DNA of 11,699 nt, from contig CANKGM010000042.1 of assembly GCA_947481355.1 (NCBI GenBank), positions 1 through 11,699 on the forward strand. Reading direction: 5' to 3'. Numbering within the stretch: the stretch's first letter is position 1; every line of letters begins with the position of its first letter. Positions 1-7,896 of this stretch are shown here, in pieces. Both the position numbers and the translations under genes were made by a program. The stretch is from Chitinophagaceae bacterium (GTDB lineage Bacteria; Bacteroidota; Bacteroidia; Chitinophagales; Chitinophagaceae). The notes under the pieces are model-generated. The model had not been told where the DNA came from. It made no database searches and saw only the letters and a list, made by a program, of their open reading frames with translations.

Positions 1-29
1 ATGGCTAGCTTTGTTCCCCAATCCTACTT

Positions 30-1160
30 ATGTCAGGCATCTATATACATATTCCTTTTTGCAAAAAAGCCTGCCACTATTGTAATTTTCATTTTTCTAC
101 AACCTTGGATCATAAGGATCGTATGATTTTAGCCATTCAAAAAGAAATCGACTTACGTGTAGAACTTCATAAAACCCCCATAGAAACCATCTATTTTGGG
201 GGCGGAACTCCCTCGATTTTGGACACTCAGCAGATAGAAAATTTACTAAATAAGATTAAGGATTCATTTCATGTAAGCAAGGATGCTGAAATTACTTTAG
301 AGGCAAACCCTGATGATATTACACCAGAAAAAGCCTTAGCTTGGAAAACAATAGGAATAAATCGATTTAGCATAGGCATACAATCATTCTTTGAGGAAGA
401 CTTAATTTGGATGAATAGGGCACACTCTAATACTCAATCTAGAAACTGCATAGAAATAATCCAATCTGCCGGATTCACAAATTTTAGTATCGATCTCATT
501 TATGGTACACCCGGACAGTCATTAGAGAGATGGATAAACAATTTAGAAATCGCTTTTGACTATAACATTCCACACCTCTCCTGCTATGCACTAACTGTGG
601 AGGAGGGAACTGCACTTGAGCATATGATCAATACAAAGAAAAAAGAGAATACAAATAGTGATATACAATCCACTCACTTTAAAATATTACTTGAAAAGTC
701 AAAAGAAGCTGGCTTTATACACTATGAAATTTCAAATTTTGCAAAACCTAACAACGAAAGCAAGCATAACAAATCATATTGGGCAGGAACGTCATATTAT
801 GGCTATGGACCTGCAGCTCATTCATATGATGGACTAAAAAGAACATGGAATATCTCTAATAATATTGCCTATATCGAAAGTATAGAGGGGAACACCATAC
901 CGGTTGAAATGGAAGTTCTATCAGAGGAAGACAAATTGAATGAATACATCATGACATCACTACGATGTGCAACGGGCATTAATAAGCACCATATCACTAG
1001 CCACTGGGGAGAAGGGCAATTAACCAGGATTGAGCGTGAAATTAATTTATACATTCAACTTGGTAGAGTAATCGCAGATGAAAATGCATTTACCCTAACT
1101 GATGAAGGTAAATTTTTTGCAGATGGCATTGCATCATCATTATTTCTCGTAAACAATTAG
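30..1160 (+). CDS. hemW: HemW, radical SAM heme chaperone
   Basis: Radical SAM protein of the HemN/HemW family, 376 aa, a normal length for HemW. The iron-sulfur cluster motif CxxxCxxC is at residues 11-18 (C11, C15, C18) right after IYIHIPF. YFGGGTPS (about residue 55), EANPDD (about 91), GINRFSIGIQSF and IDLIYGTPGQS follow in the usual SAM-barrel order. The C-terminal HemN-type domain contains EYIMTSLRCATGIN. The family inserts heme into respiratory proteins; annotations as 'coproporphyrinogen III oxidase' are usually wrong for this short, cytosolic group, and the absence of a further cysteine right after C18 (NFHF) agrees with HemW rather than HemN. The ATG start places the CxxxC motif at the usual distance from the N terminus. 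The gene ends 3 bp before the end of the convergent gpsA. Its upstream region lies outside the window; an in-frame TAG at 6-8 stops any longer version. Confidence 0.93.
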   Translation: MSGIYIHIPFCKKACHYCNFHFSTTLDHKDRMILAIQKEIDLRVELHKTPIETIYFGGGTPSILDTQQIENLLNKIKDSFHVSKDAEITLEANPDDITPEKALAWKTIGINRFSIGIQSFFEEDLIWMNRAHSNTQSRNCIEIIQSAGFTNFSIDLIYGTPGQSLERWINNLEIAFDYNIPHLSCYALTVEEGTALEHMINTKKKENTNSDIQSTHFKILLEKSKEAGFIHYEISNFAKPNNESKHNKSYWAGTSYYGYGPAAHSYDGLKRTWNISNNIAYIESIEGNTIPVEMEVLSEEDKLNEYIMTSLRCATGINKHHITSHWGEGQLTRIEREINLYIQLGRVIADENAFTLTDEGKFFADGIASSLFLVNN

Positions 1161-1163
1161 GCA

Positions 1164-2180
1164 TCAAACAAGGTGCTGCTCAATTTGATGAAAAGCTTGA
1201 GCGGGGCTCAATCCTTCCCAAAGTATTTTATAAATACTTAATGCTAGTGGCATAGAGCAACCCAGATTAACATTAAGCTCATTTATAGATTTAGATGCTA
1301 AATATCCTTCAGCAACCATCTGCAATGATTTACTCGCAGATTCAACACTATTGCCACGTCCAATCATAAACCCAAAAGCTCTATTTCTGCTATAGGGAGA
1401 ATAACAGGTCACCAGAAGATCGCCTAAATAGACAGAAGCACTATAATTAATTTTGCCTGCCTTAGGTAATGATTCTTTAGCAGTTGAATTTCCCCCAAAT
1501 TGATCTAAAAAAACCTGCATCTCTCCTGCTGCATTGGCCACAAAAACACTTTGGAAATTATCCCCATACCCTATGCCCTGGAGTATCCCAGTACCCAATG
1601 CATATACATTTTTCAAAATAGCTGCATATTGAACCCCAAACACGTCATTAGATAAAATCGTATTGATATACGAAGTCTTAAAATGGTGAGCAATTTTTTG
1701 AGCAAGGGAGTTTTCAACTGCAGCAAATGTGAGAAATGAAAGTTTTTTTGCAGCTACTTCTTCTGCATGGCATGGCCCCATAATAGCAACATAATTTTTA
1801 GGATCAACTTCAGCCACAAGTTGTAAATATTCATTCATAAGCATCTTCTTTGAAGGAAGAATGCCTTTGACTGCTGACACTATAATTTTATTGCTAAATA
1901 ATTCAATATATGGATCTATATAGGATGATGCAAATTCAGATGGGATAGCAAAAACAATGCAATCAGATGCTTGATATACCTCTACTGGATTAGTAGTTAA
2001 TTGCAATGCATCTATATCAAATTCAATAGAGCTGAGGTATGATGGATTAAAATGCTTTACTTGAAGATGCTGCAAAATTTCATTTGATCGAACACACCAA
2101 ATGATTTCGTTACCATTATCAGTTAGAATTTTTGCAATTGCCGTTCCCCAACTTCCACTTCCAATAATACCTATTCTCAT
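1164..2180 (-). CDS. gpsA: GpsA, NAD(P)+-dependent glycerol-3-phosphate dehydrogenase
   Basis: Cytosolic enzyme that interconverts dihydroxyacetone phosphate and sn-glycerol 3-phosphate, the backbone for phospholipids. The 338-aa product opens with the Rossmann loop MRIGIIGSGSWGTA. It carries VKG (K105), GPCHAEEV (135-142), the catalytic-lysine segment LKNVYALGTGI (K190), GYGDNF, the substrate loop GDLLVTC (D254) and SRNRAFG (264-270). A stretch around residues 228-248 is longer than in the E. coli enzyme. An in-frame ATG 11 codons upstream (2213) would add a family-atypical tail and lies in the loop of a hairpin, so I chose 2180, which puts the GxGxWG loop at the very N terminus. It lies 76 bp downstream of the efflux adaptor gene on the same strand. 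No separate promoter is evident, so it may be transcribed with that gene or from a promoter I cannot recognise. It is convergent with hemW. Confidence 0.93.
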   Translation of the reverse strand: MRIGIIGSGSWGTAIAKILTDNGNEIIWCVRSNEILQHLQVKHFNPSYLSSIEFDIDALQLTTNPVEVYQASDCIVFAIPSEFASSYIDPYIELFSNKIIVSAVKGILPSKKMLMNEYLQLVAEVDPKNYVAIMGPCHAEEVAAKKLSFLTFAAVENSLAQKIAHHFKTSYINTILSNDVFGVQYAAILKNVYALGTGILQGIGYGDNFQSVFVANAAGEMQVFLDQFGGNSTAKESLPKAGKINYSASVYLGDLLVTCYSPYSRNRAFGFMIGRGNSVESASKSLQMVAEGYLASKSINELNVNLGCSMPLALSIYKILWEGLSPAQAFHQIEQHLV

Positions 2181-2199
2181 ACGATTAAAGATATGGAAT

Positions 2200-2223
2200 G
2201 AATGCGAGCTCATGCTCGCATTC
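2200..2223 (-). repeat. 10-bp inverted repeat (hairpin) before gpsA
   Basis: The arms GAATGCGAGC (2200-2209) and GCTCGCATTC (2214-2223) are perfectly complementary around a 4-base loop. The hairpin sits between the adaptor stop codon and the gpsA start, ending 19 bases before the gpsA ATG. Neither strand has a clean T-run after it, so it is not a textbook intrinsic terminator. It could be a partial terminator, an mRNA-processing or stabilising stem, or an attenuating structure for gpsA. Confidence 0.6.
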
Positions 2224-2256
2224 AGAAAGTTTGCATTCTCACTTTGAGGCTACCCC

Positions 2257-3645
2257 CTATTTTTTTACCTCAAATAACTGTTCTTTTGGAACGACCTTAA
2301 CTTTCAAGCCAGTGCGTAATGTTTTACTAATCGTTGAGTAAGGTCCGGTAATAACCTCATCACCTGCTTTAATACCTTCAGTGATTTCAATATAGTTTAA
2401 ATCTTGAATGGCTGTGCTCACTTTAACACGTTTAACTGTACCATCTTTTTGAAGCACAAAAACAACTTCATCAAGAACATCAACATCACGGGTAGGCTGC
2501 TCTTCATCACTCTTATCTCCAGATTTTTCTTCCTTCACCTCTTCTTTTTTAGCTTCTTTCCCTACAGCGGCTGTATCAGATCGATCACGAGTAGTGACTG
2601 CATTTATTGGAACAGCTAATACATTAGCATGTGTGTTTGTTTGAATATCAGCATTTGCGCTCATTCCAGGTCTAAATGGAAAATTCTTAACCCGCGTAGT
2701 ATCCAACAAATCAGCATATGATTCTGGCATCAATCGAATTCTAACTTCATAATTGGTGGCATCTGTTGATGTAGTAACCGTTGCTCCCCCAACACCGCGA
2801 TTTGTACTAGAAATTTGAGTAACCACTCCTTTGAACTTTCTCTTGGTATAAGCATCAACTTCTACTAATGCTGTATCACCAATGCTCACTTTAGGAATAT
2901 CGTTCTCACCAACATCAACACGAACTTCAATCACCCGCATGTCTGCAATTCGCATCATTTCGGTACCAGCCATCATGCTATTACCTACAACTCGTTCTCC
3001 CTTCTTAACATTAAGCATCGAAACAACGCCACTCATTGGTGCTAAAAGACTTGTACGACCAAGATCTTTATTAGCACGGCTTAAACTTGCTCTAGCGCTT
3101 TCAACGGAAGCTTTTCCACTTTTAATAATTTGACTTGCTGCGTTATAATCCGCTGAAGATGTTTGAAAAGCACTTTCGGCTTGTTCAAACTCTAACTTGG
3201 AAATTACTTTTTCTTGAAAAAGTTGTTTTTGACGCTTGTATTGACGTTCTGCTTGATCCATTCTTGATTTTGCTGCAGCAAGACCTGCAGTAGCATTTTC
3301 AACTTGCGCCAACTGTTGATTTACCCCAGCGGCAGCCTGATCTCTTTGAGTAGCATATATGTCAGCATAAATCATTGCTAGCAATTGCCCTTTAGTAACA
3401 CTATCCCCTTCCAACACATTCAACTGAACAATCTCGCCAGAGATATCTGGACTGATTTTCAATTCAATTTCTGGATATACCTTACCGCTTGCAGTAACAA
3501 CTTCTGTAATATTTCTAGTTATTACTTTCTCTGTTGAAACCTTTGTGCCCTCTTCCTTGCCAATTACACCGTATTTTTTTAGAACGAGCAATACGATTAC
3601 AATTGTTGCTATACCTGAGAGGATCCATATCCATTTCTTATTCAT
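2257..3645 (-). CDS. HlyD/MacA-type periplasmic adaptor subunit of an efflux pump
   Basis: Membrane-fusion protein, 462 aa, that would bridge an inner-membrane transporter and a TolC channel. Residues 5-22 form an N-terminal membrane anchor (WIWILSGIATIVIVLLVL). A first beta-barrel/lipoyl half follows (ASGKVYPEIELKISPDISGEI, then VLEGDSVTKGQLLA near 77-90). Residues about 95-195 make a long alpha-helical hairpin rich in Ala, Gln, Lys and Glu. The second lipoyl half is LLAPMSGVVSMLNVKKGERV (200-219), followed by a beta-barrel domain and the membrane-proximal domain ending near EGIKAGDEVITGPYSTI. A charged, low-complexity insert lies at about residues 353-390. The gene starts 35 bp after the TolC gene on the same strand, so the two are probably co-transcribed. 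No permease gene adjoins it; the next gene is gpsA. It could serve either a MacB-type ABC or an RND pump; the MacA-like character is family inference. Confidence 0.88.
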   Translation of the reverse strand: MNKKWIWILSGIATIVIVLLVLKKYGVIGKEEGTKVSTEKVITRNITEVVTASGKVYPEIELKISPDISGEIVQLNVLEGDSVTKGQLLAMIYADIYATQRDQAAAGVNQQLAQVENATAGLAAAKSRMDQAERQYKRQKQLFQEKVISKLEFEQAESAFQTSSADYNAASQIIKSGKASVESARASLSRANKDLGRTSLLAPMSGVVSMLNVKKGERVVGNSMMAGTEMMRIADMRVIEVRVDVGENDIPKVSIGDTALVEVDAYTKRKFKGVVTQISSTNRGVGGATVTTSTDATNYEVRIRLMPESYADLLDTTRVKNFPFRPGMSANADIQTNTHANVLAVPINAVTTRDRSDTAAVGKEAKKEEVKEEKSGDKSDEEQPTRDVDVLDEVVFVLQKDGTVKRVKVSTAIQDLNYIEITEGIKAGDEVITGPYSTISKTLRTGLKVKVVPKEQLFEVKK

Positions 3646-3680
3646 TGTGACTTTTTTTCTGTTATGAGTAGCTTATATTA

Positions 3681-5138
3681 TTATTGTAATTTTACACCTT
3701 GTCCTTTGAAAAATTCTAACACTTTCATTCTGAACACATATTCGTATTGTGCTACAACTTTATCAATTTTTGCACGTGTTAAATTATTTTGATTTGTGAG
3801 CCATTCGATTGTTTGCATCACACCCAAATCATATCGCTTAGAAGCTAGTTCAAATGACCTTGCAGCAGTAATAACGGCTTTATCCCTTGCGAGAAACGTT
3901 TGAAAAGCACCTAACGCACTATAGTAGGCGGTATATACATCTTGCTTCAATTGCAATTTATCTCGCTCAATGGCTAAGTTGCTTCTTTTCACATCCAGCA
4001 CTGCACGTTGAACATTTGCGCGTGCTTGTCCTCCATTAAAAATGGGAACATTTAACGACAATCCGATTCCTTGACCAAATTGATCTCTCAATTGCTTGCT
4101 ATAGCCTTCCCAATACTCACTGAATTTTCTACTCTGAAAATTCATGTTATATGATGGAGCATATACAGGCACCTGTGATATCCCATCCTTAATGTATGCA
4201 CCTGTCAGCTGTTCGCCTGAGAATGTCACTCCCGAACTTTTTTTCAAGAACTGGTTGAAGCTAGTTCCCAATTGTCCAAATGCAGAAAGCGATGGCTTCA
4301 TCTGTGCTTTTATAGCAAGCAGGTTTTTCTCAGATGCCGTCAACCTCAAATCGTTCAAGTGAATTTGTGGCTGGGTAATTAACGCAGATTGAAAAACTGC
4401 GTCAGGTGCAATATCAAATATATTTTCAACTGGAATACCATCAACTGGAGGAATGATTAATTCAAATGGCTGATCGGCAGGAAGCGTTAATAAAGACTTT
4501 AATGACAACTTGTCGAGTGAAGCCTGTGAAACAGCTTGCACATATGTGGCGCTATCTCGAGCAACAGTGGCCTCTAATTCCGCTGCATTGAGTTCAGGAA
4601 GACTTCCGGCGTCTACAAGCAGCCTAGTATTCTTTAACTGTGCCTTAGTTTGTTCTAATACTACTCGACTGATTTCGACTTGCTCAAAGCTAAGTAAGGC
4701 CCTTAAATACAATTGAGCAATATTGAGGCCGATATCATTGGCAGCCTTTTGTACAGCAACCTTATCAGCTTCCCAATTAAATTGATTAGCTGCTACAGAA
4801 TTCTTCCGGCTGTTGAAATTAAACAAGAGTAAGTTTGATTGCAGGGACATTTGCTCAAACATAGAAGAACGGCTAGTATAAATGTTTGTAGTCCTATCTA
4901 GTGTTCTACCAAATGAAAACCCATGAGACAATCCATAGGTGAATGTAGGAAGACCTTGAAGTTGGGATTGCTCGTAATTTATTTTTGACTGTTCTGCTTG
5001 AAGAACTGCTTGTCTTACATTAATATTATTTTTCATCCCATACTCCACACAACGCTGCAAACCCCAACGTTGATCCTGAGCAAAAATGATATTAGAGGTC
5101 AATAGGATGAAAAAAGAGGCTAAAACCGACAACTTCAT
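3681..5138 (-). CDS. TolC-family outer-membrane efflux channel protein
   Basis: Outer-membrane factor, 485 aa from the chosen start, that would form the exit duct of a tripartite efflux pump. The N terminus MKLSVLASFFILLTSNIIFA is a clear signal peptide, and the mature protein begins near QDQRWGLQRCVEYGMKNN, typical of the first OEP repeat. Two long helical repeats follow, with LRALLSFEQVEISRVVLEQ in the first and YYSALGAFQTFLARDKAV and RYDLGVMQTIEWL in the second. The reading frame can be extended to a TTG at 5198, but that adds 20 residues before the signal peptide and the TTG lies within the predicted core promoter, so ATG 5138 is preferred. It is the first gene of the pair with the HlyD-type adaptor. 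A promoter and palindrome just upstream suggest it is controlled separately from the PLP-enzyme gene before it, whose stop codon is 113 bp away. Confidence 0.9.
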   Translation of the reverse strand: MKLSVLASFFILLTSNIIFAQDQRWGLQRCVEYGMKNNINVRQAVLQAEQSKINYEQSQLQGLPTFTYGLSHGFSFGRTLDRTTNIYTSRSSMFEQMSLQSNLLLFNFNSRKNSVAANQFNWEADKVAVQKAANDIGLNIAQLYLRALLSFEQVEISRVVLEQTKAQLKNTRLLVDAGSLPELNAAELEATVARDSATYVQAVSQASLDKLSLKSLLTLPADQPFELIIPPVDGIPVENIFDIAPDAVFQSALITQPQIHLNDLRLTASEKNLLAIKAQMKPSLSAFGQLGTSFNQFLKKSSGVTFSGEQLTGAYIKDGISQVPVYAPSYNMNFQSRKFSEYWEGYSKQLRDQFGQGIGLSLNVPIFNGGQARANVQRAVLDVKRSNLAIERDKLQLKQDVYTAYYSALGAFQTFLARDKAVITAARSFELASKRYDLGVMQTIEWLTNQNNLTRAKIDKVVAQYEYVFRMKVLEFFKGQGVKLQ

Positions 5139-5162
5139 ATAAAATGGTTGAAACTTTTTTGA

Positions 5163-5179
5163 TTCAGGAAATTCCTGAA
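5163..5179. promoter_or_regulatory. Perfect 8-1-8 palindrome, candidate operator of the TolC/adaptor genes
   Basis: TTCAGGAA, one central base, TTCCTGAA. The 17-bp palindrome ends 24 bases before the chosen TolC start codon and begins about 8 bases after the predicted -7 element, so it would span roughly the transcription start and early leader. A perfect two-fold site in this position is typical of a homodimeric repressor such as TetR or MarR families. No such regulator gene is in the window, so the operator role is inference. Confidence 0.45.
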
Positions 5180-5187
5180 ATTCTGTG

Positions 5188-5218
5188 CAAAGATTCAACC
5201 AAAAAAGGGATTCTCAAA
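5188..5218 (-). promoter_or_regulatory. Predicted Bacteroidota-type promoter for TolC and adaptor genes
   Basis: Read on the minus strand: TTTG (5218-5215), exactly 19 bases, then AATCTTTG (5195-5188). The consensus for the primary sigma factor of Bacteroidota is TTTG at -33 and TAnnTTTG at -7 about 19 bases apart; only the first base of the -7 box differs. Transcription would start near 5180, leaving a leader of roughly 40 bases before ATG 5138. Confidence 0.55.
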
Positions 5219-5251
5219 ATCATTCGTCAGTTCAGACGACCACTTAACATA

Positions 5252-6412
5252 TCAAGACATGGCAAATGCCTGTTTTAAATCATTTAGTAGAAATTCTGGG
5301 TCTTCAAGTCCAATATACAATCGGATCAAACGATGGGTCGAATTAGAAGGATCAAAATCTGCTGGATTTAGCCCAGCGCATTTGGGAATAATTAACGATT
5401 CATGTCCACCCCAACTAACTGCCATCCTAAACGCTTTTAAACTATTGCAAAAAAGTTCAATCTCTTCAATGCGTTGGGCGTTCATGTAAAATGAAATTAG
5501 TCCACAAGCGCCCGACATTTGCTTTTGCGCCAATTCAAATTGAGGATAACTTGGGTCAAGAGGGAAAATAAAGGATTCAATTCTTGGTTCAGTCTTTATA
5601 TATTCAAGTACTTTTTGTGTGGAAACAGAAATTCTATCCAACCTAGAAGGTAATGTGCGTAGGCCACGGAGCAAAAGCCAAGCATTAAAAGGTTGAATTC
5701 CTGAGCCAACACAAAGGTATTCACTTAAGAATATTTTTCTCATCATTGCGGACGAACCGCAGAGTACACCACCTAATGTATCGCTATGCCCACCTATATA
5801 CTTAGTAGCAGTTTGCATTACAATATCAATACCCATATCAATTGGTTTTTGATATAGTGGAGTACAATAGGTATTATCCACCATAGTTATGATACCCTTT
5901 TCTTTAGCCACTATTGCTATGGCGGATAAATCTTGAATATCGAGCCACCAAGAATTAGGCGACTCTAAATAGATAAACGTTGTATTAGGCTGTATATGTG
6001 AAAGAAAATCAGAAGTTTTGGCTCCATCTGCATAAGTAACTGTAATGCCAAACCGAGGCAATAGTTTATCAAACAAATGGGCTGTCCATGAATAGGGATG
6101 ATGCACAGAAAGAATATGATCGCCTGCTTTAACATTCGCTAATACACCTGCAAATACAGCTGCGGCGCCATTATTGAAGACCAATGCATCTTCTGCTCCA
6201 TCAAGCGCTGCAAGTTTTTTTCTTAAAATGTCAACCGTTGGATTCAATCCTCTACTATATAAGTATCCACCCATCTCATCAGCAAAAGCATTGCGTAAAT
6301 CATCAACAGTGGAGAACGAAAAATTACTTGTTTGAATAATCGGTGGTGCAATAGCATTAAAATACGATGCATTGTCTTCTCCCAAATGGTTGATGATGTA
6401 TGAAATGTCCAT
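5252..6412 (-). CDS. PLP-dependent Cys/Met metabolism enzyme (cystathionine lyase / gamma-synthase family)
   Basis: 386-aa fold-type I PLP enzyme of the Cys/Met metabolism family, acting in the cytosol on sulfur amino acids. YSRGLNPT (52-59) is the segment that binds the PLP phosphate of the partner subunit. VDNTY has the ring-nitrogen aspartate D179, and QTATKYIGGHSD carries the Schiff-base lysine K204. SWGGHESLI and RLIRLYIGLED form the C-terminal substrate region; SWGG-ESLI resembles cystathionine beta-lyase (MetC). The loop that normally reads YGGT or YGPT is here YSWT (Y107-T110), so the exact reaction (beta-lyase, gamma-lyase or gamma-synthase) cannot be assigned. It starts 5 bp after the APC permease gene, suggesting one transcript and a shared substrate such as methionine, cystathionine or cysteine. 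The ATG start gives a normal N terminus for the family. Confidence 0.88.
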   Translation of the reverse strand: MDISYIINHLGEDNASYFNAIAPPIIQTSNFSFSTVDDLRNAFADEMGGYLYSRGLNPTVDILRKKLAALDGAEDALVFNNGAAAVFAGVLANVKAGDHILSVHHPYSWTAHLFDKLLPRFGITVTYADGAKTSDFLSHIQPNTTFIYLESPNSWWLDIQDLSAIAIVAKEKGIITMVDNTYCTPLYQKPIDMGIDIVMQTATKYIGGHSDTLGGVLCGSSAMMRKIFLSEYLCVGSGIQPFNAWLLLRGLRTLPSRLDRISVSTQKVLEYIKTEPRIESFIFPLDPSYPQFELAQKQMSGACGLISFYMNAQRIEEIELFCNSLKAFRMAVSWGGHESLIIPKCAGLNPADFDPSNSTHRLIRLYIGLEDPEFLLNDLKQAFAMS

Positions 6413-6417
6413 ATTTA

Positions 6418-7758
6418 TTAATTATCAGAAGTCCTTCTAGACTTTTTAGTTACAAAAAAGAGCACTAAAAAGGCCGCCAAAACTGCTGATCCAATCAATG
6501 CAGTCTGTGGTTTATCAATAGTAATACTAATTGCAACGAAAAGATAAGCGCTTATAAAAATAATTGGCATTACTGGAAAAAATCGCATTGTATAAATCTG
6601 TGTTTTGTCCAAGTGCTTTGTTTTTTTCCGGATGATAAAAATAGTAGCCGCTGAAAATGCCATTCCAATTGAGTCTAAAAAAATAGTGAAGCTCAAAATT
6701 TTATCAAATGTATCTGCAAAAAAGAGGATCACAACACTTAACAAGGCATACACAGTTAAACTAACCGTAAGTACATCACGCTTTTCATCTTTTTTACTAA
6801 AAGCCTTTGGAAGAATACCATCTTCACTCATAGCAAACATGACTCGTGGGTTACTAAGTAACAACACATTTACATAGGCTAGTACAGCTATAAATAATAG
6901 TATAGAGAATGCGAACTTTCCAGCAGGTCCGAACATCCGTTCTGCAACAAGAGCTGCAATACCTTTTGCGTTTTTCAGTTCCTCGAATCCAATTACTTTA
7001 TAATAGGCAAAACTGACAGATAGATATAGTAGAATAATTACAACAATTCCAATAAAAATTCCTCGTGGTAAATTCTTTTGAGGATTTTTCACTTCTTCGC
7101 CAAAATTGATTGTCTGCTGATAACCGCCATACGTGAAGGACACTGCTACCAGTGCCACCCCAAAGGACTTAATATAATCCATGATGGTAAAATCACCCTT
7201 CGGAATAAAAGATAAATTCAGTGTATTGTCAGTAGGGAAAAAGAGTGCTGATATGATTAATAAGATCATAGAAATCTTAATCAGCATGAGTATATTTTGT
7301 GTGGTTGAGCTCATGCGCAATCCCAACAAATTAATTCCATAAAATAATACAATTGCCAACATAGCAATAAGAGAACGCACTAAATCTGATGGTGGATGTG
7401 AAAAAATAACTTGTGAGATATATTCACTGCCTATCAAGGCTACTCCTGAAAGCGAAGAAGCATTTGAAATTAAAATAATACAATTTATGGCAAAGGCTAT
7501 CGAGGGATGATAACATGTTGCAAAAATCTTATAGTACCCTCCTGTAATTGGATAACGAGAACCAATTTCTGCATACGTAAGCGCACCACACAGGGCGACA
7601 AATCCACCAACCACCCAACTAATAAAAAACACATTGGGAGTAATCGAAGCACGAGCAGAATCTGAGGCAGTCCTAAATATGCCCATGCCAATCACAAGAC
7701 CAATTACGATCATGGTGATATCAAATAAACTGAGAAGTGGCTTTTTTGAAACACTCAT
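6418..7758 (-). CDS. APC-family amino acid permease
   Basis: Inner-membrane amino acid transporter of the APC superfamily, 446 aa, with about 12 hydrophobic segments. The N terminus carries the TM1 motif IGMGIF (about 23-28), equivalent to the G-[SA]-G-IF substrate-binding break. ALTYAEIGSRYPITGGYY (59-76) is the TM2 to loop signature of the family. FGVALVAVSFTYGGYQQTINFGEEVKNPQKNLPRGI is the TM6 to TM7 segment; GEEVKNPQKNLPRGI is highly typical. The C terminus is basic (KKSRRTSDN). It is the first gene of a tight pair with the Cys/Met PLP enzyme (5 bp apart), so the substrate may be a sulfur amino acid; this is inference from context. The gene is divergent from the riboswitch-controlled btuB-like gene. 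I could not recognise a convincing -33/-7 promoter in front of it. Confidence 0.9.
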   Translation of the reverse strand: MSVSKKPLLSLFDITMIVIGLVIGMGIFRTASDSARASITPNVFFISWVVGGFVALCGALTYAEIGSRYPITGGYYKIFATCYHPSIAFAINCIILISNASSLSGVALIGSEYISQVIFSHPPSDLVRSLIAMLAIVLFYGINLLGLRMSSTTQNILMLIKISMILLIISALFFPTDNTLNLSFIPKGDFTIMDYIKSFGVALVAVSFTYGGYQQTINFGEEVKNPQKNLPRGIFIGIVVIILLYLSVSFAYYKVIGFEELKNAKGIAALVAERMFGPAGKFAFSILLFIAVLAYVNVLLLSNPRVMFAMSEDGILPKAFSKKDEKRDVLTVSLTVYALLSVVILFFADTFDKILSFTIFLDSIGMAFSAATIFIIRKKTKHLDKTQIYTMRFFPVMPIIFISAYLFVAISITIDKPQTALIGSAVLAAFLVLFFVTKKSRRTSDN

Positions 7759-7896
7759 ACGTGAAAGATAGAAAAAATAAATTAGTTAGCTGTGTCATTC
7801 TAGATAGATATGAATTTCAGCTTTACGGAACCACTATCCACTCTGCCAAAAGAATAGACATATGAATTGACATCGTGTTGAAAAAAATACTTGAAA
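7759..7896. other. Divergent intergenic region, left part
   Basis: This stretch separates the minus-strand permease start from the plus-strand riboswitch leader, so it should contain promoters firing both ways. It is AT-rich. I looked for TTTG-(19)-TAnnTTTG in both directions and found only poor matches. A TTGACA at 7867-7872 lacks a good downstream partner. I see no gene here; the longest plus-strand ORF I noticed codes for 15 residues (7810-7857) and has no support. Confidence 0.4.

Noticed and set aside
1162..1211. Small inverted repeats (CATCAAA/TTTGATG and TTGAGC/GCTCAA) at the hemW-gpsA junction as a terminator
   Set aside because: The stems are 6-7 bp, lie inside the gpsA coding end and lack T-runs on the hemW side, so a terminator call is not supported.
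3681..5198. Longer reading of the TolC gene starting at TTG 5198
   Set aside because: The added 20 residues precede a clear signal peptide, and the TTG lies within the predicted core promoter, between its two boxes, so ATG 5138 is the better start.
7810..7857. 15-residue ORF in the divergent intergenic region
   Set aside because: It is too short, with no ribosome binding site, known peptide match or context to support it.
7867..7895. TTGACA at 7867 as the -35 box of a btuB promoter
   Set aside because: At the proper distance there is neither a TATAAT-like nor a TAnnTTTG-like box, and Bacteroidota do not rely on the TTGACA/TATAAT pattern.
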